In this document: piece by piece, positions 52,211-59,987 of the stretch | How the letters are laid out: every line of letters begins with the position of its first letter | Numbering within the stretch: the first letter of the stretch is position 1 | Source: DATDAW01 sp036525185 | GTDB lineage: Bacteria; Verrucomicrobiota; Verrucomicrobiia; Chthoniobacterales; DASVRZ01 | Assembly (NCBI GenBank): GCA_036525185.1 | Contig: DATDAW010000039.1 | Span: 11,150 to 75,149 of the forward strand | Length of the DNA stretch: 64,000 nucleotides | Reading direction: 5' to 3' | Made by a program: the position numbers and the translations under genes | Notes under the pieces: generated by a model | Told to the model about the DNA's origin: nothing | Seen by the model: only the letters and a program-made list of their open reading frames with translations | The model's database searches: none

Positions 52211-53614
52211 TCAGCGCGATTCCGCTTGCGTCCTGGCCGCATCAGGGACCTTGGGAATGAACCAACCGGTGGTGCTCTTATTTTCGACGAGATATTTTTC
52301 CGCGACGCGTTTCACGTCGGCAGCGGTGACCTTTTTTAGGGCATCATTGATCGTCGTGTAGAGCGTCCAATCGCCTGCGGCGATATATTCGTTGAGGGTG
52401 CTGGCGATGGCGAAAGAGCCGTCCCGAGCGTACGCGAAGTCGGCGAGGATCTGGCCTGTGGCGGCTCTTACTTCATCGTCGGTGACGCCATCCTTTTTTA
52501 CCTTTTCGATTTCAGCCAGCAGAATTTTCTCGACTTGTTCATGCGTGGCGTCGGGGGCGAGATTGGCATAAAAAATTTGCAACGACGCGTCGTGGAAAAA
52601 ACCCGTGTCGGCACTCACGTTTGTGGTTAAGTTATTGTCGGTGAGGGACTTGTAGAGGCGGCTATTCTTGCCGGAAGTGAGGATCGAGCCGAGGATTTGC
52701 AATGCCGGCTGGTCCGGATCCCGGGCCGAGGGGATTTTATAACCAACGCCGACGACCCCAAGCTGTCCGGCGCGTTTGACGGTGACACGGCGCGGTCCGG
52801 TCTGTTCAGGTTCTTCCGTGTAAACCTGGGGGACTGGCTGGGGTGCGCGCGGATAATCGCCATAGTATTTAGCGATGAGACCGAGCGCCTTTTCAGGATC
52901 GAAGTCGCCGATGACGGTGGCTGTGGCGTTGTCCGGCCAGTAGAACGTGTCGTAGAAGGCTTTCAGCTTCTCGATCGGCACATTTTCAATGTCGGACCGC
53001 CAGCCGATCGTGGAGTGATGATAGGGATGGGCGATGTATGCGCCTGCGAAGATTTCTTTTTCGAGCGCGGAAACCGGGTTGTTTTCGCCAATCTCAAATT
53101 CGTTGCGGACGACCGTCATTTCGGGTTTCCGATCGGAATCTCGCAACCAGAGATTTCGCATTCGGTCGGCCTCGACGGCGAGGTATTGCTCCAAATGGTC
53201 ACTGCCGAGGTTGGCGTAATAATTTGTGCGATCGAGCCAGGTTGTGGCGTTGTAGTTGGCGCCGACGCGTTCGAGGAGCTGATCGATGTTGTTGCCTTTG
53301 CCGCGATTAAAATTCGGCGAACCTTTGAACATGAGGTGTTCGAGCAAATGGGTTGCGCCGGTTGTGCCGGTGACTTCGTTCCGGGATCCGACGCGGTAAG
53401 TGACCATGTAGGTGAGTGTCGGGCTGGAATGGTCCGGCAGGAGGAGGACCTGGAGGCCGTTCTTGTCGAAGACGTATTCGGAAATGCCGCCTGCAGATTT
53501 GACGAATGTGAAACCTGGGACAGTAACGGGCGTCTTGTCGCCGGCGTGGGTGAGAGCGGCTGCGAATGCGGTTGCAAAAAGCACGATGACAGCCGGGAGA
53601 TGGCGGAATTTCAT
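52211..53614 (-). CDS. M16 zinc peptidase (insulinase family), secreted
   Basis: The 467-residue protein has a signal peptide (LPAVIVLFATAFAAALTHA) and the M16 active site HLLEHLMFKGS (HxxEH) near residue 87, with further conserved glutamates about 70 residues on. The lobe-two region FYDTFYWPDNATATVIGDFDPE follows. It should degrade peptides in the periplasm. With the downstream M16 protein it probably makes a heterodimer like other bacterial M16 pairs. Confidence 0.92.
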   Translation of the reverse strand: MKFRHLPAVIVLFATAFAAALTHAGDKTPVTVPGFTFVKSAGGISEYVFDKNGLQVLLLPDHSSPTLTYMVTYRVGSRNEVTGTTGATHLLEHLMFKGSPNFNRGKGNNIDQLLERVGANYNATTWLDRTNYYANLGSDHLEQYLAVEADRMRNLWLRDSDRKPEMTVVRNEFEIGENNPVSALEKEIFAGAYIAHPYHHSTIGWRSDIENVPIEKLKAFYDTFYWPDNATATVIGDFDPEKALGLIAKYYGDYPRAPQPVPQVYTEEPEQTGPRRVTVKRAGQLGVVGVGYKIPSARDPDQPALQILGSILTSGKNSRLYKSLTDNNLTTNVSADTGFFHDASLQIFYANLAPDATHEQVEKILLAEIEKVKKDGVTDDEVRAATGQILADFAYARDGSFAIASTLNEYIAAGDWTLYTTINDALKKVTAADVKRVAEKYLVENKSTTGWFIPKVPDAARTQAESR

Positions 53615-53880
53615 AGGCGGAAGGTGAAGACAGTAGCCGGAAAGCGGAAGTCGAAAACCTGAAACTTGTCAGGATGGAATATTGCCGATGGCTTTATGTG
53701 CTAGAAGCCGTGCGTCCGTCCGAAGTCCAGTCTTTGAGATAGCCGGAAGACAGAGAGGCTTTTCAATGAGAGGTTCGCGAAGGCATTTCGAAGAACTCGG
53801 AATGAATTTTCCTGGGGTCGATGTTGCCAGCCTTGATCTGGACTTGCGACTTTTGGCATAAAGCGCGTCCTTTTGAACTC

Positions 53881-55575
53881 ATGAATCCAGCCAACCTCGA
53901 GTTTTCCCGCCCGGAGCAGACGAAGTACACGTTTGATGTGGTGATAGCGGGTGGCGGTTTTGCTGGCATTTACGCCGCGAAAGCGCTCGCTGCGAAACTT
54001 GGTTCCAGCGCTTGCACGCGGGTGGCGATTGTTGCCGAACAGAATTTCATGCTCTTCCAGCCGATGCTTGCCGAGGTCGCCGGCTCGTCATTGTCGCCCA
54101 CGCATGTGGTTAACCCGATCCGGGCCCTGTGCAAAAATGTAACCGTCATTCGCGGTTCCATTGCGTCGGTCGACCTGGATGCCCGGCGGCTTGAGGTGAA
54201 AACGGGCGATTTTTCTGGAAGCGTAGCCGTCAATTTCGAGCATCTCTCGCTGGCGATAGGGGGTGTCGTCGATCTGAGCCGGGTTCCGGGAATGGCCGAG
54301 CACGCATTTCTCCTCAAGAACGTAGGCGACGCGTTGCGTTTGCGCATGGCAATTATTGACCGCTTTGAGGAGGCGGCCGTGACGCCTGACCCAGCGGAAC
54401 GCAGACGATTGCTCACCTATGTGGTTGTCGGCGGCGGGTATTCCGGAGTGGAAGTCGCGGGACAGATTATCGATGTCTGTCGTGAGATCGTTCGTTACTA
54501 TCCGTCCGTGCCGACAGATTCGTTCCGGGTTGTGCTCGCACACAGCGGAAAGCAGCTACTGCCGGAGATTAGCGGCTCGCTGGGCCGCTATTGCGAGGAA
54601 AACCTCCGCAGCCGCGGTGTGGAGATCATGCTCGGTGTGCGCGCTTCGGCGATGACTTCCGGCAAAATTTTCTTTGGCGATCACATCGTGCTCGCGCATA
54701 CCGTCGTCACTACGGTCGGCAATGCTCCCAATCCTGTTCTCCTAAAACTCATCAAAGACTATTCGCTGCCCTCGGAAAAAGGGCGGGTTTTAACGGATTC
54801 AACCTTCCGCGTCGAGGGCAGGGACCGGCTCTGGGCAGCGGGCGACTGCGCTGCCGTGCCGATGCCGAAAACGAAGCCTTTGTCGCCGACGGCGCAACGT
54901 CAGTTCTGTCCTCCCACGGCGCAGTTTGCGATGCGGCAAGGCAAATTGATGGGGGAAAACATCGCTGCAGCTTTGGAAAATCGGGGCCGTGGCCGTCCCT
55001 TCAAGTTCAGCGGCCTCGGCGAACTCGCTGCCATCGGTCACCGCGCTGCTGTGGCGGAAATCATGGGCCTAAAATTCTCCGGATTCATTGCGTGGATTAT
55101 GTGGCGGACGATTTACCTCTCGAAATTGCCGGGTCTCGAGCGCAAAATTCGCGTTATGATCGAGTGGACGCTCGACCTGTTTTTCCCGCGAGACATCAGC
55201 TTGTTGGAATCCCGACCGACGCAGGTCATTAAAGAGAGCTTCTGCACGGCTGGCGACATGCTTTGTCATGCCGGTGAACCCGCCTTTTTCTTTTACATCG
55301 TGAAAAGCGGGCGCATCGAATTGTTCAATGCCGACAACACTCCTTCGCGATCTGTGCTCCCGGGCGACCATTTTGGCGAGCGTGCTCTGCTGAACGACCA
55401 GATCTGGCACGTGACCGCAATCGCTGCGGAGGATAGTACGGTCGTGGCGATTGGCGCCAGCGCCTTTGAATCGGTTCTCGGCGCCGATGCATCCATTCGC
55501 GAGTTCCTGCTGAAGACAGCTTCCAATGCCGCGATGGACCCGGAAAAGACAGCACAGGAACTTGCGATCAGGTAG
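53881..55575 (+). CDS. Type II NADH dehydrogenase-like flavoprotein fused to a cyclic-nucleotide-binding-like domain
   Basis: The 564-residue protein has an NDH-2-like FAD/NAD half (about residues 15-425): VVIAGGGFAGIYAAKAL for FAD, YVVVGGGYSGVEVAGQI for NAD, and ENVWAAGDCA-type sequence LWAAGDCAAVPMPK. The C-terminal 120 residues form a cNMP-binding-like fold: GEPAFFFYIVKSGRIELF and GDHFGERALLNDQIWHVTAI. The phosphate-binding arginine expected at this position is Trp, so ligand binding is doubtful. NDH-2 feeds electrons into the quinone pool at the membrane face. The ATG at 53881 is the best start. Confidence 0.9.
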   Translation: MNPANLEFSRPEQTKYTFDVVIAGGGFAGIYAAKALAAKLGSSACTRVAIVAEQNFMLFQPMLAEVAGSSLSPTHVVNPIRALCKNVTVIRGSIASVDLDARRLEVKTGDFSGSVAVNFEHLSLAIGGVVDLSRVPGMAEHAFLLKNVGDALRLRMAIIDRFEEAAVTPDPAERRRLLTYVVVGGGYSGVEVAGQIIDVCREIVRYYPSVPTDSFRVVLAHSGKQLLPEISGSLGRYCEENLRSRGVEIMLGVRASAMTSGKIFFGDHIVLAHTVVTTVGNAPNPVLLKLIKDYSLPSEKGRVLTDSTFRVEGRDRLWAAGDCAAVPMPKTKPLSPTAQRQFCPPTAQFAMRQGKLMGENIAAALENRGRGRPFKFSGLGELAAIGHRAAVAEIMGLKFSGFIAWIMWRTIYLSKLPGLERKIRVMIEWTLDLFFPRDISLLESRPTQVIKESFCTAGDMLCHAGEPAFFFYIVKSGRIELFNADNTPSRSVLPGDHFGERALLNDQIWHVTAIAAEDSTVVAIGASAFESVLGADASIREFLLKTASNAAMDPEKTAQELAIR

Positions 55576-55670
55576 GGATGGGCTTGGCAAGGAGTCCGGT
55601 TTAGGATCGAACCTTTTTAATGCCAGGGACTTGTGAGCGGAACGGACAGAACGTGTGGTTTAATGTCCAT

Positions 55671-55730
55671 TCCCTCTGCAAGTGATTATCTCCGTGCTCT
55701 TTGTGTTGTCTGCGGTGATTCCTATTCCCG
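55671..55730. repeat. Intergenic repeat, left copy, upstream of araD
   Basis: Read as its complement, this 60-base stretch resembles the sequence at 56542-56598 over most of its length (both contain CCGCAGA and CAAAGAGCAC and GGAGATA/AGAGATA). The two copies lie in inverted orientation on either side of the araD-like gene. This type of repeat is scattered in many verrucomicrobial and planctomycetal genomes, from general knowledge. Confidence 0.7.
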
Positions 55731-55751
55731 TTTTGAAGTTTATCGTCGATG

Positions 55752-55767
55752 CGAAGACGAATCTTCG
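55752..55767. other. Small hairpin in the araD leader
   Basis: CGAAGA-cgaa-TCTTCG is a perfect 6-pair hairpin with a tetraloop. Another, CAATGC-gcc-GCATTG, lies at 55792-55806. Both are in the leader between the repeat and the araD-like gene. Neither has a T-run. Their function is unclear. Confidence 0.3.
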
Positions 55768-55853
55768 TGAATTTAAAAAGAGTTTACGCAACAATGCGCC
55801 GCATTGTGACCTCCCGGCACGTTGAAGCCGGATATGACTCCTGAAAGACCCCT

Positions 55854-56537
55854 ATGTCTGCCTATTCGGAACTGAAAGAGGAATGCTACGCGGCGAATTT
55901 GTTGCTGCCCGATTACAAGCTTGTCGAACTCGCGTTTGGAAATGTCAGTGTCAGCGATTCCAGACACGGCGTTTTTGCCATCAGACCCAGCAACATTGAT
56001 GACGACCTATTGCGTCCGGATCAGATGATCGTCATCGATTTTGAAGGGCGAATTGTCCATGGTTCTTTGCATCCGTCCGCGGATGTGGCGACGCACCAAC
56101 GCTTGTTCCAGGCGTTCCCGGACATCCGCTCGATTGTGCACACACACTCAAGGAATGCCGCGGCGTTTGCGCAAGCTGGGAAGCCAATCCCTTGTTTTGG
56201 GACGACACATGCCGATTACTTTCGCGGCGAAATTCCGATTACCCGGCCGATGACGCTCGAGGAAATTGAGAATGCGTACGATCGCGAAGTCGGCAATGTG
56301 ATTGTTGAGCGTTTCAAGGACCTGAATCCGAATGAAATTAGTGCGGTGCTGGTTCACGGTCATGGGCCCTTTGTGTGGGGGCCGAACGGTGCAAAAGCGG
56401 TCGAAAAAGCCTTCGTGCTGGAAGTCATCGCTGAGATGGCGATTAAGACGCTGACGATCAATCCTGGTGCAACGCCGATTCCGCAGCCGCTCCTGGACAA
56501 GCACTACACGCAAACCCGGCGAGATAGCTTAACCTAA
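55854..56537 (+). CDS. araD: L-ribulose-5-phosphate 4-epimerase (class II aldolase family)
   Basis: The 227-residue protein resembles AraD, which interconverts L-ribulose-5-phosphate and D-xylulose-5-phosphate in arabinose use. Visible features are the FGNVSVSDSRHGVF substrate segment (about residue 22), the zinc-binding histidines in IVHTHSRNAAAFAQ (about 92-105) and AVLVHGHGPFVWG (about 163), and YFRGEIPITRPM between. Length is close to E. coli AraD (231). It is flanked by inverted copies of an intergenic repeat. No other arabinose genes are present, so a related sugar-phosphate substrate is possible. Confidence 0.9.
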   Translation: MSAYSELKEECYAANLLLPDYKLVELAFGNVSVSDSRHGVFAIRPSNIDDDLLRPDQMIVIDFEGRIVHGSLHPSADVATHQRLFQAFPDIRSIVHTHSRNAAAFAQAGKPIPCFGTTHADYFRGEIPITRPMTLEEIENAYDREVGNVIVERFKDLNPNEISAVLVHGHGPFVWGPNGAKAVEKAFVLEVIAEMAIKTLTINPGATPIPQPLLDKHYTQTRRDSLT

Positions 56538-56541
56538 AAAC

Positions 56542-56598
56542 CCGGATAGGAATCAACCGCAGAGAACGCAAAGAGCACAGAGATAGTTGCTTGCAGAT
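56542..56598. repeat. Intergenic repeat, right copy, downstream of araD
   Basis: This copy reads in the opposite direction to the one at 55671-55730. Matching blocks include GGAATCA, CCGCAGA, CAAAGAGCAC and TTGCAGA. The right copy begins 5 bases after the araD stop. It may act as a terminator or be a remnant of a repetitive element. Confidence 0.7.
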
Positions 56599-56771
56599 TG
56601 AATACTATATGAAGCCTGACTCGTCTGCATGGTGACGTATTCGACGACAATTTTGGGTCCTAACTCATTCCTTTACGCTCTGTGTGGTTCCTTGTGTCGT
56701 CCTTTTTGAGCTTATCCAGTCAGAACGAGCTCGTTGGTTCCTAAGGCGATTGCCCGAACCGTCTTATTCCT

Positions 56772-56821
56772 GATCCTCCCGCGGGCCCGGCTCATTCGGG
56801 CTCGAGCGGCTCAGGAGGATC
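56772..56821 (-). terminator. Nested hairpin downstream of the SAM hydroxide adenosyltransferase gene
   Basis: GATCCTCC (56772-56779) pairs with GGAGGATC (56814-56821), and inside it GCCCG-gctcatt-CGGGC forms a second stem. The hairpin directly follows the minus-strand gene stop. There is no clear T-run, so it is a likely but unproven terminator. Confidence 0.5.
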
Positions 56822-56822
56822 T

Positions 56823-57749
56823 TTACTTCCGGGCAATTTCCACGCTCCACTCCGGACCAGATTGCACACCGTTCTGCGCGGAAAAATTGCCCATGTTCAA
56901 GGCAAAGGAAACCTCCAGAAGACTGTTCAAGTATAGCAATGGCTTTCCTTGCGGCACATCGCCAAAGCTTGCGACGTAAGGCATCTCACCTCTGTAAACT
57001 TCCCGGCCGCCGTAACGGATCGTCACGGTAAAGGTGTCACCTTTTTCCGGAGCAAGTTTCTGGAAGAGAGGATCTTCGATATTTGTCCAGACGTTGCCGT
57101 ACTGCACATCGAGAATCGGGATGTTGCCCTTCAAAACGCCGTCTTTTTCTGACGGCTGCTGATAGGCAAGCTTCAGAGGTTCATCAGCCCCTTCCACAAC
57201 GGGGCCGACGCCTTCGAAGCTGATCGCCCCGGCGGCCAGGCGCGCGCCCGTGTAGGCATAGACATCGCGCCCGTGGAACGTGTACGATTTTTCTGAGCCA
57301 GGCAGCCGATTCTTTGTTTCATCGATTTGTCTAAGTTCCGTGATGCCAGGATGTTCAGCGAGAAACGTCAGCGTGCCATTGTCCGGAGTGACGATGAACT
57401 GTCCGGTTGCTAGTTTTGCCACGACCGATTTGCGATCCGTGCCGACCCCGGGATCGACGACGCTCACGAAAACCGTTCCAGAAGGCCAATATGACACCGT
57501 CTGTTTCAGCCGAAACGCCGCTTCCCAAATGTTGTAGGCCGGGATTTCGTGAGTGATATCGAACATCCGCAGCCCGGCATCCACTTGATAAGCCACACCC
57601 TTCATCGCTGAAACGGCGCCATCTTTAAGTCCGAAGTCCGTCTGAAAAACAAGCGGACCGCTGGGTTTCCGGGCCTGACCGAAACCGCTTAGGATGCAGA
57701 CAAATGAAAGGCAAGTGACGAGAAACGCCCTCGAAAAAACCCGCGGCAT
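56823..57749 (-). CDS. SAM hydroxide adenosyltransferase (DUF62/chlorinase-fluorinase family), exported
   Basis: Members of this family use SAM and a nucleophile (water or halide) to release adenosine or a halogenated product. The 308-residue protein shows the DUF62 pattern: VFQTDFGLKDGAVSAMKGV near residue 35, FVSVVDPGVGTDRKSVVAK near residue 95, and FIVTPDNGTLTFLAE near 120. In this copy a signal peptide (FLVTCLSFVCILSGFGQA) precedes the domain, so it is predicted to be exported, unusual for an enzyme that needs SAM. It starts one base after the stop of the upstream gene, so the two are coupled. Confidence 0.88.
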   Translation of the reverse strand: MPRVFSRAFLVTCLSFVCILSGFGQARKPSGPLVFQTDFGLKDGAVSAMKGVAYQVDAGLRMFDITHEIPAYNIWEAAFRLKQTVSYWPSGTVFVSVVDPGVGTDRKSVVAKLATGQFIVTPDNGTLTFLAEHPGITELRQIDETKNRLPGSEKSYTFHGRDVYAYTGARLAAGAISFEGVGPVVEGADEPLKLAYQQPSEKDGVLKGNIPILDVQYGNVWTNIEDPLFQKLAPEKGDTFTVTIRYGGREVYRGEMPYVASFGDVPQGKPLLYLNSLLEVSFALNMGNFSAQNGVQSGPEWSVEIARK

Positions 57750-57750
57750 C

Positions 57751-59418
57751 CTATTGCTCTTGCTGCTGGAGCTGTGCGGTGGAGGAGGCGGCCACTAACT
57801 CGGGTTCTGATTCGGATGTAAATTCGGTTTCGGGAACCGCTTCGGCCGCTTCCACAGTCTGTTGCTGACTGGGATTTGAATTAGGCTGCAGTTGCGAAAT
57901 CGCTTCAGGCTGCTCGGTGGGTTCAGCGTGTTCCACGGGCAAACTTTCTTCCGTTTCCTCCACTGGAGCGGCTTCTTTGCTGGACTCTGCGGTTTTGTGG
58001 GCGAGAGGAAGATCGAGCGTTCCGTCGGCAAACTCGATGACGTGGCCTTGCCGGGCGAGCCAGTAGAGATCGCCGATCAGGATCGTTTTCCGCGATTGCA
58101 TGTCGGTCTCAGTCAGACCTGCTTCGGAGCCCAGAATCTTTTCCGCGAGCTGTTTGCGGTTGATCCCAGGATTTTGGCGGAGTGTCGCCAGAACGCTCCG
58201 AATGGACGGCGACAACGAATCGGATTTTTCGTCCATAGGCACGGGCCGGATCGACGAAACGAGTAAAATACGTTTTTTGAATTTAAAAATATGCAATCCA
58301 TTGCTTTGCAGGTGATTGCGTATTTCGTTTACGACCGTGATCGGGAATTTTGTTTCTTTGTCCCAGCCCGCCCGGACGGCGGCAATGATGGTCGCGTCCC
58401 GCTGGTCACGAGCTGCCTGTCCAGACATTACTTCCGACGTCGTTTCCTCAATGAGCGTCGGCAAAATTTCTCTTTTGAAATACAGCTCAGCTTCGATCGG
58501 GGATGGGAACGTCTCTTCGATTTCCGCCTGCAATGTCATAAAGGTTTCCGTGCGCCGACTTTCCTGTTTCCATTGCTCGACGAGGGCGGGATCGTTCGTC
58601 GTCTCAACTTTTTGGCGATACTCTCCAAAACTCATCCGTTTGCTGAAACGTTCGTCATATTCCTTGCGGAGCGCGGTCTGGAACGTGTGATAGTTGGTTG
58701 GCCCCAGGAGCTTGCCTGTGAGTGTGCTGCGGGCGACGGACGTAAAATTACCTTTGATTTCCGCCGCTTCGCCTTCTTCGATACGGAACCATTGATCGCG
58801 GGTTTCCTTGAAAGCGATCGCTTCAAGTCGGGAACGGTCCGTGGAAATAAGTGATGTCCCTTTGAGTTTAAAAAGGGTTGCACCTTCGGCGGGGCTAAAC
58901 CGCACGTGATGCCTCTCTGGCCGCTGCAAGAACATCCGGGCGACGCCGAACAGTGGATATGCCGCAGGCGATCCCTTGATCTGGGCAGTCACTTTTTCCA
59001 GCGCGATTTCTTCGGGCAAAAACTGAACGTTTACCGGTGCTGCCTGCTCAGCAATACGCTCTTCGCCGGCATGTTGTGGTCGACGATCCTGGCCGCGATC
59101 GTACTCCCGTCGGGGGCCACCCGTTTGATGTTGCGGTGGGCGGTTACCGGGTCTTCCTCCGCTGTCTCTATTTGGAAAGGAAGGCCGGGGACTGCCTTGA
59201 GGACGAGGTCCAAGGCCGCCAGGGCCTTCGCGACGCGGGCCGCGATTGGGTTGAAAGCCGCTTCCGGGACGTCCAGGTGGACGATCGCGACGCTGGGGGC
59301 GTCGGTCGCTGCCGCCTTCATAATCGGCGTAGCGTTGGGAGACGGTGGTGGAGTCTTCTTTAAGCCACGAAGGCAAAAATTTGAGATCAAGAGGCGCTGC
59401 GGGGTCGGAGTCGCTCAT
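57751..59418 (-). CDS. Protein of unknown function with a disordered RG/P-rich N-terminus
   Basis: The 555-residue protein has an N-terminal low-complexity region (about residues 30-125) rich in Arg, Gly and Pro, like RGG-type segments that often bind nucleic acids. A folded middle region (about 130-440) of mixed alpha/beta composition follows, and an acidic Glu/Gln-rich tail (about 470-555). The segment SVLATLRQNPGINRKQLAEKI near residue 410 looks like a winged-helix module, which would also suit nucleic-acid contact. I do not recognise the family. It is directly upstream of the SAM hydroxide adenosyltransferase gene and divergent from acpP. Confidence 0.7.
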   Translation of the reverse strand: MSDSDPAAPLDLKFLPSWLKEDSTTVSQRYADYEGGSDRRPQRRDRPPGRPGSGFQPNRGPRREGPGGLGPRPQGSPRPSFPNRDSGGRPGNRPPQHQTGGPRREYDRGQDRRPQHAGEERIAEQAAPVNVQFLPEEIALEKVTAQIKGSPAAYPLFGVARMFLQRPERHHVRFSPAEGATLFKLKGTSLISTDRSRLEAIAFKETRDQWFRIEEGEAAEIKGNFTSVARSTLTGKLLGPTNYHTFQTALRKEYDERFSKRMSFGEYRQKVETTNDPALVEQWKQESRRTETFMTLQAEIEETFPSPIEAELYFKREILPTLIEETTSEVMSGQAARDQRDATIIAAVRAGWDKETKFPITVVNEIRNHLQSNGLHIFKFKKRILLVSSIRPVPMDEKSDSLSPSIRSVLATLRQNPGINRKQLAEKILGSEAGLTETDMQSRKTILIGDLYWLARQGHVIEFADGTLDLPLAHKTAESSKEAAPVEETEESLPVEHAEPTEQPEAISQLQPNSNPSQQQTVEAAEAVPETEFTSESEPELVAASSTAQLQQQEQ

Positions 59419-59547
59419 AGTTAGGTGGTTCGGCGGTTCGTTGCGTTGGGTCAGTCAAGCTGTCGGCAGTCGGGGAGAGAGGGCTTGAAAGGTAATCAAC
59501 TGTGTCGATTTCGGGAGCGAAAAATGAGGAAAAAAACTAAGAAATAA

Positions 59548-59576
59548 TTGGTTGCCAAGGGTGGGCTTCGTTATTA
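59548..59576 (+). promoter_or_regulatory. Possible sigma-70 promoter of acpP
   Basis: TTGGTT (59548-59553) and TTATTA (59571-59576) are separated by 17 bases and lie about 43 bases upstream of the acpP start. The match to consensus is partial, so this is a weak prediction. Confidence 0.3.
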
Positions 59577-59619
59577 AGCGTAGCCCAACAATCAACCCAA
59601 TCGGAAACCTTTATATTAT

Positions 59620-59862
59620 ATGTCAGACAAAACAGTCGAAGAGAAAGTGAAAGACATTATCGTCGAGCAACTCGGCGTTAATCCGGAACAGGTCGTTCCG
59701 AGCGCCTCGTTTATCGAAGATCTGGGAGCCGATTCGCTGGATACGGTTGAACTCGTGATGGCTTTTGAAGAGGAATTCAATGTCGAAGTGCCGGATGAGG
59801 ATGCCGAGAAACTCCAAACTGTCAGCGATGTCGTCAAATACATCGAGGATAAAACGAAGTAA
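59620..59862 (+). CDS. acpP: Acyl carrier protein
   Basis: The 80-residue ACP carries growing fatty acids on a phosphopantetheine arm attached to the serine in GADSLDTVELVMA near residue 38. Start, length and sequence are canonical (MSDKTVEEKVKDIIVEQLGV). It is monocistronic, ended by the terminator at 59894-59924. Other fatty acid synthesis genes are not adjacent. Confidence 0.97.
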   Translation: MSDKTVEEKVKDIIVEQLGVNPEQVVPSASFIEDLGADSLDTVELVMAFEEEFNVEVPDEDAEKLQTVSDVVKYIEDKTK

Positions 59863-59893
59863 ATCTTTCGCGGTCAGCACGTTAAATAATAGA

Positions 59894-59924
59894 GGCGCGG
59901 TTTAAGTAGGACCGCGCCTTTTTT
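59894..59924 (+). terminator. Intrinsic terminator of acpP
   Basis: GGCGCGG (59894-59900) pairs with CCGCGCC (59912-59918) across an 11-base loop, followed by six T bases (59919-59924). This is a textbook Rho-independent terminator 31 bases after the acpP stop. It makes a translation start at 59925 for the next gene unlikely. Confidence 0.92.
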
Positions 59925-59987
59925 GTGCCGTCATCTGTCCCGGGCCCGACAACAGGGCGTCAGACTTCACCCCTTTCTCTCCCCAAC

